5,000 nt of DNA from JBEEJL01 sp049698095 (GTDB lineage Bacteria; Pseudomonadota; Gammaproteobacteria; Burkholderiales; JBEEJL01). Under the pieces are notes generated by a model, which was not told where the DNA came from, ran no database searches, and saw only the letters and a program-made list of their open reading frames with translations. The translations under genes and the position numbers were made by a program. The stretch lies in assembly GCA_049698095.1 (NCBI GenBank), contig JBAVXA010000214.1:1-5000 (forward strand). Direction: 5' to 3'. Positions 1-5,000 of the stretch are shown here, in pieces (positions within the stretch are counted from its first letter, which is position 1; the number at the start of each line of letters is the position of its first letter).

Positions 1-1268
1 GTAATGAATTGCGCATACAGCCATGCTGCCGCAGTTTTGTTGGCGTCATGATCTTTGAAGAAGGTCCATGAGCCGACGTCCTGATAACCGTTTTGCATGC
101 CGGATTTCCAATACGGGCCGTGCGGTCCCGGTGCCATGCGCCACTTGGGCGAGCCGTCGGCATTCACCACGGGCAAACCGGCTTTGGTCATGTCCGCCGT
201 GAACGCGGTGTACCAGAAAATCTGCTGCGCGATTTGGCCTTGCGCGGGCACCGGTCCGGCTTCGCCGAAGGTCATGCCGCTGGCTTCTTTCGGTGCGTAG
301 GCTTTCATCCAATCGACATACTTGGTCAAGGCATACACGGCTGCGGGCGAGTTGGTTGCGCCGCCGCGTGAAACCGATGCGCCGACCGGCGTACATTTAT
401 CCGCTGCTACGCGGATGCCCCATTCATCTACCGGCAAACCGTTAGGTATGCCTTTGTCGGCGGTGCCTGCCATCGACAGCCATGCGTCAGTGACACGCCA
501 GCCGAGCGACGGATCTTTTTTGCCGTAATCCATGTGGCCGTAGATCGGTTTGCCATCGATGGTTTTGACATCGTTGGTGAAAAAAGCGGCGATGTCTTCA
601 TAGGCGGACCAGTTTTGCGGGACGCCTAAATCGTAACCGTATTTGGCTTTGAATTTATCCTGCAGATCTTTGCGCGCAAACAAATCGGCGCGGAACCAGT
701 ACAGGTTGGCGAACTGCTGATCGGGCAATTGGTACAATTTGCCATCCGGTGCGGTGGTGAAACTGGTGCCGATAAAATCCTTGATGTCGAGATCGGGATT
801 GGTCCACTCTTTACCCGAGCCGCTCATGTAATCGGACAGCGGCAAAATTTTACCGTAACGATAGTGCGTGCCGATCAAATCAGAATCAGAAATCCAGCCG
901 TCGTAAATCGATTTGCCCGATTGCATGGAAGTTTGCAGCTTCTCCACTACGTCGCCTTCCTGAATCAAATCGTGTTTCACTTTGATGCCGGTGATTTCTT
1001 CAAATGCTTTGGCCAGCGTTTTCGATTCGTACTCGTGAGTGGTAATCGTCTCAGATACCACGCTCACTTCTTTAATGCCTTTGGCTTGCAGCTTTTTCGC
1101 CGCGTCCATAAACCATTTCATTTCCGCCATCTGCTTGTCTTTGCTCAAGGTTGATGGTTGAAATTCCGCGTCGATCCACTTCTTTGCTTCGGCTTCACCT
1201 GCCCATGCACCGTGTCCGTAAACCATAGCGGCGGCGGCGAAGGCGATTGCTTTGAGTTTCATTTTCAT
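1..1268 (-). CDS. glpV: Periplasmic substrate-binding protein of glycerol-type ABC importer (3' end off window)
   Basis: This is the extracytoplasmic binding protein that captures substrate, by homology glycerol, and presents it to the GlpP/GlpQ permease. The frame is open without a stop from the ATG at 1268 to the window edge, giving 422 codons. Family members are, from memory, about 570-580 residues, so roughly 150 C-terminal residues lie beyond position 1. The N-terminus MKMKLK is followed by an Ala-rich hydrophobic stretch and an AWA/GE junction, which is a good signal peptidase I site after residue 23. No lipobox cysteine is seen. The mature part is rich in Trp and Tyr, as in sugar/polyol-binding proteins (for example YDGWISDSDLIG near residues 122-133), and has a lone cysteine at residue 292. 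The start at 1268 is preferred over an in-frame ATG at 1262 because AGGAG sits 7 bases upstream. It lies last in the visible operon, 107 bases after glpU. Its identity rests on unusual size and neighbours; UgpB-like glycerol-3-phosphate binders are shorter. The ligand is inferred. Confidence 0.87.
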   Translation of the reverse strand, partial: MKMKLKAIAFAAAAMVYGHGAWAGEAEAKKWIDAEFQPSTLSKDKQMAEMKWFMDAAKKLQAKGIKEVSVVSETITTHEYESKTLAKAFEEITGIKVKHDLIQEGDVVEKLQTSMQSGKSIYDGWISDSDLIGTHYRYGKILPLSDYMSGSGKEWTNPDLDIKDFIGTSFTTAPDGKLYQLPDQQFANLYWFRADLFARKDLQDKFKAKYGYDLGVPQNWSAYEDIAAFFTNDVKTIDGKPIYGHMDYGKKDPSLGWRVTDAWLSMAGTADKGIPNGLPVDEWGIRVAADKCTPVGASVSRGGATNSPAAVYALTKYVDWMKAYAPKEASGMTFGEAGPVPAQGQIAQQIFWYTAFTADMTKAGLPVVNADGSPKWRMAPGPHGPYWKSGMQNGYQDVGSWTFFKDHDANKTAAAWLYAQFI

Positions 1269-1275
1269 TTCGTCT

Positions 1276-1280
1276 CTCCT
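1276..1280 (-). promoter_or_regulatory. Ribosome binding site of glpV
   Basis: The minus strand reads AGGAG here, 7 bases before the ATG at 1268 and 13 bases before the alternative in-frame ATG at 1262. The spacing favours the upstream ATG. A second purine block, GGGAGGAG, lies a few bases further upstream (1287-1294), so the leader offers two anti-SD-complementary segments. Confidence 0.75.
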
Positions 1281-1349
1281 TGTTCACTCCTCCCGCTCAT
1301 GGAATTACAAAGCGATAGCTCGGGGAAGAAATAGCCATCACTTTTTTCT

Positions 1350-1367
1350 TGCGCTTTTATCAGCGCA
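1350..1367 (-). other. Intergenic hairpin between glpU and glpV
   Basis: The minus strand reads TGCGCT-GATAAA-AGCGCA, a perfect 6-base-pair stem with a 6-base loop, starting 8 bases after the glpU stop codon. In the transcript it is followed by an A-rich run (AGAAAAAAG), not a U tract. It therefore does not look like an intrinsic terminator for this operon. Read in the opposite direction, the T run precedes the stem rather than following it, so it is no terminator on the plus strand either. A role as an mRNA processing or stability element upstream of the binding-protein gene is possible but is inference only. Confidence 0.45.
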
Positions 1368-1375
1368 GCATTCAA

Positions 1376-1684
1376 CTAGCCTTTACGCATAATCAAAGCC
1401 AGCAACATCATTGATGCTACGAAACCAAACCATACTGAAGGTTCAGCTTCGAGTTTTAATAGCGCCATCATTTTTCCGGAAATGCCTATCCAGATCAGAT
1501 TTACAAATGCCGCCGTCAGCAAACCGATAAATAACCTATCTCCGCGCGTAGTTGGAATGGGCAGCCAACCTTTGCGCAGTATGGTTGGGCTTTTGATTTC
1601 CCACAGCGTCATGCCGAACAGCATTAGCACAATGCAGGAAAAAAATATCGCCACCGGCGTGGTCCATACCATCCACTCAAACAT
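1376..1684 (-). CDS. glpU: Small DUF2160-family membrane protein of the glycerol ABC operon
   Basis: This 102-residue protein has three likely membrane helices, at about residues 7-27, 51-69 and 83-99. Between the first two lies a conserved loop with the pattern RKGWLPIPTTRGDRLF (residues 37-52). Trp residues near the N-terminus (W4, W7), the WE at 28-29 and the TTRGDRLFIGLL stretch are the marks by which I recognise the DUF2160 family. Members are found in glycerol ABC transporter operons between the second permease and the binding protein, as here. Its biochemical role is unknown; an accessory or stabilising subunit of the GlpP/GlpQ complex is a reasonable inference. Translation starts at the ATG at 1684, with GGAAG 6 bases upstream (1691-1695), only 15 bases after the glpQ stop. 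It is close to normal family length and appears intact. The symbol glpU follows R. leguminosarum naming and is less certain than the family assignment. Confidence 0.85.
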   Translation of the reverse strand: MFEWMVWTTPVAIFFSCIVLMLFGMTLWEIKSPTILRKGWLPIPTTRGDRLFIGLLTAAFVNLIWIGISGKMMALLKLEAEPSVWFGFVASMMLLALIMRKG

Positions 1685-1699
1685 GATGATCTTCCATAT

Positions 1700-2512
1700 T
1701 TACACCCGCCCCATCGCGAAGCCTTTGGCGATATAGTGGCGCACAAACCAGATCACAATCACACCGGGCACGATAGTCAACACACCCGCAGCCGCCAGCA
1801 CGCCCCAGTCCATGCCGGACGCCGACACTGTGCGCGTCATGGTCGCAACGATGGGTTTGGCATTAACGCTTGTGAGTGTGCGCGCCAGCAAGAGCTCCAC
1901 CCAGCTGAACATGAAGCAGAAAAATGCGGCGACGCCGATACCGGCTTTAATTAGCGGCACGAAAATAGTGAGAAAAAAGCGTGGGAAACTATAGCCATCA
2001 ATATACGCCGTCTCGTCAATCTCGCGCGGAATGCCGGACATGAAGCCCTCAAGTATCCACACAGCCAGCGGCACATTGAATACCAAATGCGCCAGCGCCA
2101 CAGCGATATGCGTATCCATCAAGCCGACACTGGAATACAATTGGAAAAACGGCAGCAGAAAAATCGCTGGCGGCGTCATGCGATTGGTCAGCAACCAGAA
2201 GAATACATGCTTGTCGCCAAGGAACGAGTAACGCGAAAACGCGTAAGCAGCAGGCAGCGCGACCAACAAAGAAATCGTCATGTTAATCGCCACATAAATC
2301 AGCGAGTTGATATAGCCTGAATACCATGATGGGTCAGTGAAAATCGTCACGTAATGTTTCAAAGTGAAATTTTTCGGCCACAAGGAGAAGGTGCTGAGGA
2401 TTTCTTCGTTCGGCTTGAACGACATATTCACCATCCAGTAAATCGGCAGGATGGCGAAAAACAAATACAGCACCAACAAGGCGGAACGTTTTTGAAAAGG
2501 CGCTTTAGCCAT
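1700..2512 (-). CDS. glpQ: Glycerol ABC importer, MalG-type inner-membrane permease
   Basis: This 270-residue inner-membrane subunit forms half of the translocation channel. About six hydrophobic helices are visible, the first at residues 10-30 (LLVLYLFFAILPIYWMV), followed by the NMSFKP segment that typifies MalG-type permeases. The cytoplasmic coupling loop that docks on the ATPase lies around residues 164-187: EIDETAYIDG, with ETA in place of EAA and the conserved Gly at 173, ending in VPL. The C-terminus (RHYIAKGFAMGRV) is the usual short MalG-like tail. An ATG 30 bases further upstream (2542) would give 280 residues. The start at 2512 is preferred because a full AAGGAGG lies 5 bases before it and the family begins with a short basic N-terminus. 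The gene overlaps glpP by 8 bases, implying translational coupling, and ends 15 bases before glpU. It appears intact. Confidence 0.93.
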   Translation of the reverse strand: MAKAPFQKRSALLVLYLFFAILPIYWMVNMSFKPNEEILSTFSLWPKNFTLKHYVTIFTDPSWYSGYINSLIYVAINMTISLLVALPAAYAFSRYSFLGDKHVFFWLLTNRMTPPAIFLLPFFQLYSSVGLMDTHIAVALAHLVFNVPLAVWILEGFMSGIPREIDETAYIDGYSFPRFFLTIFVPLIKAGIGVAAFFCFMFSWVELLLARTLTSVNAKPIVATMTRTVSASGMDWGVLAAAGVLTIVPGVIVIWFVRHYIAKGFAMGRV

Positions 2513-3389
2513 GACCGCCTCCTTGTGCATCCGAAGTACCAACGCGCTGCATCCAGTTATACAGAATAAAACACAGCAATAAAATAATTAGAAAATAAAT
2601 AATCGAGAACGCCGCAGCAGGCCCGAGATCGAATTGGCCGACGGCTTTTTGCGTCAAGTATTGCGACAGGAAAGTGGTCGAGTTACCCGGCCCACCGCCA
2701 GTCAACACGAATGGCTCAGTGTAAATCATGAAGCTGTCCATAAAGCGTAGCAATACCGCGATCATTAACACCCCGCGCATTTTCGGCAATTGGATATAGC
2801 GAAACACGGCGAACTTGGACGCGCCGTCAATTTGCGCCGCCTGATAATAGGCGTCAGGTATCGCGCGCAGACCGGCATAACACAGCAACGCCACCAGCGG
2901 CGTCCAGTGCCACACATCCATCAGCAACACGGTGAGCCATGCGTCGAGCGCGTTGCCGGTGTAGCTGTAATTAAAGCCCAGTTTAGTTAACGCTGCGCCG
3001 AATAAACCAATATCGCTGCGGCCGAAAATCTGCCAGATGGTGCCGACCACATTCCACGGTATCAATAACGATAAGGCTATCAAGACCAAAGTTGCCGACG
3101 CGCGCCAACCCGCCGCGGGCATCGCTAACGCGAGCGCGATGCCGAGGGGGATTTCGACTATCAATACACTCAATGAGAATCCCAATTGCCGCAACAAGGC
3201 TGAATGTAATTCCTCATCGCGCATCACTGAGCTGAACCACTCCGTGCCGACGAACACGCGGCGCTCGGGCGAAATAATATCCTGCACAGAATAATTCACC
3301 ATCGTCATCAACGGCAAAATCGCGGAGAAGGCGACGCAAATAATCACCGGCAAAATCAGGAACCAGGCTTTTTGATTGACCGGCTTCAT
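2505..3389 (-). CDS. glpP: Glycerol ABC importer, MalF-type inner-membrane permease
   Basis: This 294-residue inner-membrane subunit pairs with GlpQ to form the channel. The N-terminus KPVNQKAWFLILPVIICVAF is the usual MalF/UgpA-type first helix. Further hydrophobic segments lie at about residues 70-92, 99-121, 150-172, 207-224 and 258-280. The coupling loop is at 181-202: QAAQIDGA, then the LP at 201-202. The EAA motif reads QAA here, while Gly189 is kept. TGGGPGNSTT at 230-239 is a hallmark segment of sugar/polyol permeases of this class. The frame extends upstream to an ATG at 3446, but that extension lies inside glpT and encodes no permease-like sequence. The ATG at 3389 has GGGGAG 8 bases upstream and forms an ATGA overlap with the glpT stop codon. 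The 3' end overlaps glpQ by 8 bases. The gene appears intact. Confidence 0.93.
   Translation of the reverse strand: MKPVNQKAWFLILPVIICVAFSAILPLMTMVNYSVQDIISPERRVFVGTEWFSSVMRDEELHSALLRQLGFSLSVLIVEIPLGIALALAMPAAGWRASATLVLIALSLLIPWNVVGTIWQIFGRSDIGLFGAALTKLGFNYSYTGNALDAWLTVLLMDVWHWTPLVALLCYAGLRAIPDAYYQAAQIDGASKFAVFRYIQLPKMRGVLMIAVLLRFMDSFMIYTEPFVLTGGGPGNSTTFLSQYLTQKAVGQFDLGPAAAFSIIYFLIILLLCFILYNWMQRVGTSDAQGGGHG
2518..2524 (-). promoter_or_regulatory. Ribosome binding site deciding the glpQ start
   Basis: The minus strand reads AAGGAGG, a near-perfect anti-SD match, 5 bases upstream of the ATG at 2512. It lies inside the final codons of glpP and downstream of the alternative ATG at 2542, so it can only serve the inner start. 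Confidence 0.85.
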
Positions 3390-4477
3390 GCGACCAACTC
3401 CCCGTTGCTGTAAAAACAAGTATGTGCCCCGACGACTTCGAACCACATCGCATCACCGACGGCAGGCAAGTGCGCGTCAGCGGGCAGGCGCACGCGAAAC
3501 AATGATTCGCCGACATTGCCGGTGAGCAAGCTATGTGTACCGACATCCTGCGCGCGATCGATTTTGATTTGCAGCGCGCCGGGCGTATCGGCTGTGCAGG
3601 GTTGGGCGTATTCGGGGCGGATGCCGAGAGTGAACTTTTTCAGAGCCGCGAGCGTCTGGCGTTTTGATTCGTCGAGCGATTGCAACACCGGTTTATTTTG
3701 CACCTGCAATTGCCCGTCATGCCAACTGGCGTCGAGAAAATTCATGCCGGGTGAGCCGATGAAATGGCCGACGAAGGTATGTGCCGGACGTTCAAATAAA
3801 ACTTCCGCCGAATCGGTTTGCAATACTTTGCCTTGTGACATCACCACGACTTTTTCGGCGAAGGTCAACGCTTCGACTTGATCATGTGTCACGTAGATCA
3901 AAGTCAGCTTGAGTTCGTGATGGATTTGCTTGAGTTTACGCCGCAATTGCCATTTGAGATGCGGGTCGATCACCGTCAGCGGTTCGTCGAACAATACCGC
4001 CGACACATCGCTACGGACCAGCCCGCGGCCGAGGGAAATTTTTTGTTTCACGTCCGCGGTTAATCCACTCGCGCGGCGATTCAATACATTGGTCAGTTCA
4101 AGCAACTGCGCAATCGTATCGACTCTTTTTGTTATGGCCGCTGCCATGACGCCGCGGTTACGCAAAGGAAACGCCAAATTCTCGGCTACGGTCATGGTGT
4201 CGTAAATCACCGGGAACTGGAACACCTGCGCGATGTTGCGCTCCTGCGGCGATTTACCGTTGACTTCTACGCCGTCAAATTTTACCGAGCCCTTAGACGG
4301 ATCGACCAAACCGGACATGATATTCAGCAAGGTCGTTTTGCCGCAGCCCGATGGGCCGAGCAAGGCATACGCGCCACCTTCATCGAAGGTCATTTTCAAC
4401 GGCAGCAAGGCGTAATCCGCATCGCTGTGCGGATTGGGTTTATACGAGTGCGCCAGATCGAGTTCTATGCGCGCCAT
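3386..4477 (-). CDS. glpT: Glycerol ABC importer ATPase subunit GlpT, with degenerate signature motif
   Basis: This complete 363-residue MalK/UgpC-type ATPase energises uptake from the cytoplasmic face. Walker A is GPSGCGKTT at 41-49 (K47), the Q-loop glutamine is Q87, and Walker B is AVLFDE at 160-165 with catalytic E165. The H-loop histidine is H198 in YVTHDQVEA. All of these are intact. The ABC signature, normally LSGGQ, reads LTADV at 139-143, followed by KQKISLGRGLVR, so both glycines are missing. The D-loop is also altered (TVID at 168-171 instead of SALD). From about residue 230 a C-terminal TOBE/OB-type regulatory region follows, including GIRPEY at 285-290. The ATG at 4477 directly abuts the glpS stop (TAAATG), with GGGGAG 8 bases upstream. 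The signature loss does not look like decay, because the frame and every other motif are sound. I recall the same LTAD-type sequence from other GlpT proteins. Confidence 0.93.
   Translation of the reverse strand: MARIELDLAHSYKPNPHSDADYALLPLKMTFDEGGAYALLGPSGCGKTTLLNIMSGLVDPSKGSVKFDGVEVNGKSPQERNIAQVFQFPVIYDTMTVAENLAFPLRNRGVMAAAITKRVDTIAQLLELTNVLNRRASGLTADVKQKISLGRGLVRSDVSAVLFDEPLTVIDPHLKWQLRRKLKQIHHELKLTLIYVTHDQVEALTFAEKVVVMSQGKVLQTDSAEVLFERPAHTFVGHFIGSPGMNFLDASWHDGQLQVQNKPVLQSLDESKRQTLAALKKFTLGIRPEYAQPCTADTPGALQIKIDRAQDVGTHSLLTGNVGESLFRVRLPADAHLPAVGDAMWFEVVGAHTCFYSNGELVA
3398..3403 (-). promoter_or_regulatory. Ribosome binding site deciding the glpP start
   Basis: The minus strand reads GGGGAG, 8 bases before the ATG at 3389, within the last codons of glpT. 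Together with the 4-base ATGA overlap it supports the shorter, 294-residue reading of glpP. Confidence 0.75.
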
Positions 4478-5000
4478 TTAATTCGCTCCCCGACGCTGCG
4501 CGGCGACTAATAATTTTTCGTCGTGACCAAACACAAAACAATGCTGCGGATTCACATAAACGGTCAACGGTGCATCCAACTCGAAAAAATGCACGCCGGT
4601 AAATTGCGCCACAAGATCGCCCAGCGCGGTTTGCAAATGCACGAAGGTATCCGAGCCAGAAATTTCGGCGAGGATGACTTTGCCCGGCAGCGCATAATCA
4701 TTCGCGCCGCTTTGCAACTTGAGCGCGCTGGCGCGGATGCCGACGGTGACGCTTTGGTTGTTGACGTTCGGGCAGGCGATAGGCAGTTGCAGCGCTCCAG
4801 CCAAATCGATTCCCGCGCCGTTGTATTCGCCCGCTATTATATTCATCGGTGGATCGCTGAAAGCTTTCGCCACACGCAAGGATGCAGGGCGATGAAACAC
4901 TTCCGCCGTCGCGCCGTATTGTAATAATTTTCCAGCGTCGAGCACCGCCGTGTAGCCGCCGAGCAACAAGGCTTCGGCAGGCTCTGTGGTGGCGTACACC
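4478..5000 (-). CDS. glpS: Glycerol ABC importer ATPase subunit GlpS, C-terminal part (5' end off window)
   Basis: This is the 3' part of the first ATPase gene: 174 sense codons including the partial one at the edge, about half of a usual MalK-type protein of some 360 residues. The frame is open to position 5000, so the start, Walker A, Q-loop, signature and Walker B lie outside. The visible part opens in the H-loop region, where VYATTEPAEALLLGG corresponds to the usual VYVTHDQVEA. The H-loop histidine position holds threonine (codon at 4985-4987). Next comes the typical end of the nucleotide-binding domain (AVLDAGKLLQYG, then HRPASLRVAKAFSDPPMNII). A TOBE-type domain follows, including VTVGIRASALKL and a closing YVNPQHCFVFGHDEKLL. 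A GTG at 4999 could be misread as a start, but it is an internal valine codon. The stop TAA at 4478-4480 directly precedes the glpT ATG. Assignment as GlpS rests on this divergent H-loop and on gene order. Confidence 0.88.
   Translation of the reverse strand, partial: VYATTEPAEALLLGGYTAVLDAGKLLQYGATAEVFHRPASLRVAKAFSDPPMNIIAGEYNGAGIDLAGALQLPIACPNVNNQSVTVGIRASALKLQSGANDYALPGKVILAEISGSDTFVHLQTALGDLVAQFTGVHFFELDAPLTVYVNPQHCFVFGHDEKLLVAAQRRGAN

Noticed and set aside
46..396. Minus-strand open frame of 116 codons in another frame within glpV
   Set aside because: It overlaps glpV on the same strand in a different frame, and its Arg-rich sequence without domain character indicates a codon-bias artefact.
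729..1154. Plus-strand open frame of 141 codons opposite glpV
   Set aside because: It lies wholly antisense to a well-supported secreted binding protein, has no ribosome binding site noticed, and its composition (many His, Phe and Arg) is that of a reverse-strand shadow.
1304..1309. TGTAAT on the minus strand as a -10 box of an internal glpV promoter
   Set aside because: The hexamer matches the consensus at five of six positions, but the region about 17 bases upstream (ATTTCT) is a poor -35, and A/T-rich hexamers are common by chance.
1341..1367. Intrinsic terminator after glpU
   Set aside because: The stem is only 6 base pairs and is followed by A residues in the transcript. The T run lies on the wrong side for either strand.
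2513..2542. Upstream extension of glpQ to an ATG at 2542
   Set aside because: The strong AAGGAGG lies downstream of that ATG and is correctly spaced only for the ATG at 2512.
3390..3446. Upstream extension of glpP to an ATG at 3446
   Set aside because: The extension lies inside glpT and reads as basic, non-permease sequence. The ATG at 3389 has a good ribosome binding site and the classic ATGA overlap.
3386..4477. UgpC/MalK-only reading, that is a glycerol-3-phosphate or maltose importer
   Set aside because: Those systems have a single homodimeric ATPase, no DUF2160 protein and a shorter binding protein. Two adjacent divergent ATPases plus DUF2160 fit the glycerol-type operon better.
4523..4924. 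Plus-strand open frame of 133 codons opposite glpS
   Set aside because: It is fully antisense to the ATPase C-terminal domain. The product is Arg/His/Gln-rich without recognisable motifs, so it is taken as a shadow frame.

Overview
The window holds one uninterrupted gene cluster read entirely on the minus strand. It is most of a glycerol-type ABC importer operon with the layout glpS-glpT-glpP-glpQ-glpU-glpV, running from high to low coordinates. Base composition is moderate (about half G+C) and most genes carry strong purine-rich Shine-Dalgarno sites. The protein families are those of the glycerol ABC transporter first described genetically in Rhizobium leguminosarum and found across alpha-, beta- and gammaproteobacteria. 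The composition is lower than in typical rhizobia, so a beta- or gammaproteobacterium seems more likely, but the window alone cannot settle this.

Layout in the direction of transcription. 5000-4478: the C-terminal half of the first ATPase (GlpS), with its N-terminal half beyond the window edge. 4477-3386: the complete second ATPase (GlpT). 3389-2505 and 2512-1700: two MalF/MalG-type inner-membrane permeases (GlpP and GlpQ). 1684-1376: a small three-helix membrane protein of the DUF2160 family (GlpU). A gap of 107 bases follows, the only sizeable non-coding stretch, with a small perfect hairpin. 1268-1: a secreted substrate-binding protein (GlpV), cut off by the left window edge after 422 codons. 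The genes from glpS to glpU are packed with abutting, 4-base and 8-base overlapping, or 15-base junctions, as expected for a single translationally coupled transcript.

How it should work: GlpV captures the substrate (by homology, glycerol) in the periplasm and delivers it to the GlpP/GlpQ channel. The GlpS/GlpT ATPase pair powers transport, and GlpU is an accessory membrane protein of unknown role. Having two different ATPases is unusual for a MalK-type importer. Here the sequence suggests a reason: GlpT has lost the LSGGQ signature but keeps its catalytic residues, while GlpS has lost the H-loop histidine. The pair would therefore form one competent and one degenerate ATP site. No RNA gene, CRISPR array, insertion sequence or phage element is visible, and the operon promoter lies outside the window. 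I do not see a wholly new system; the ATPase asymmetry and the uncharacterised DUF2160 subunit deserve the most attention.
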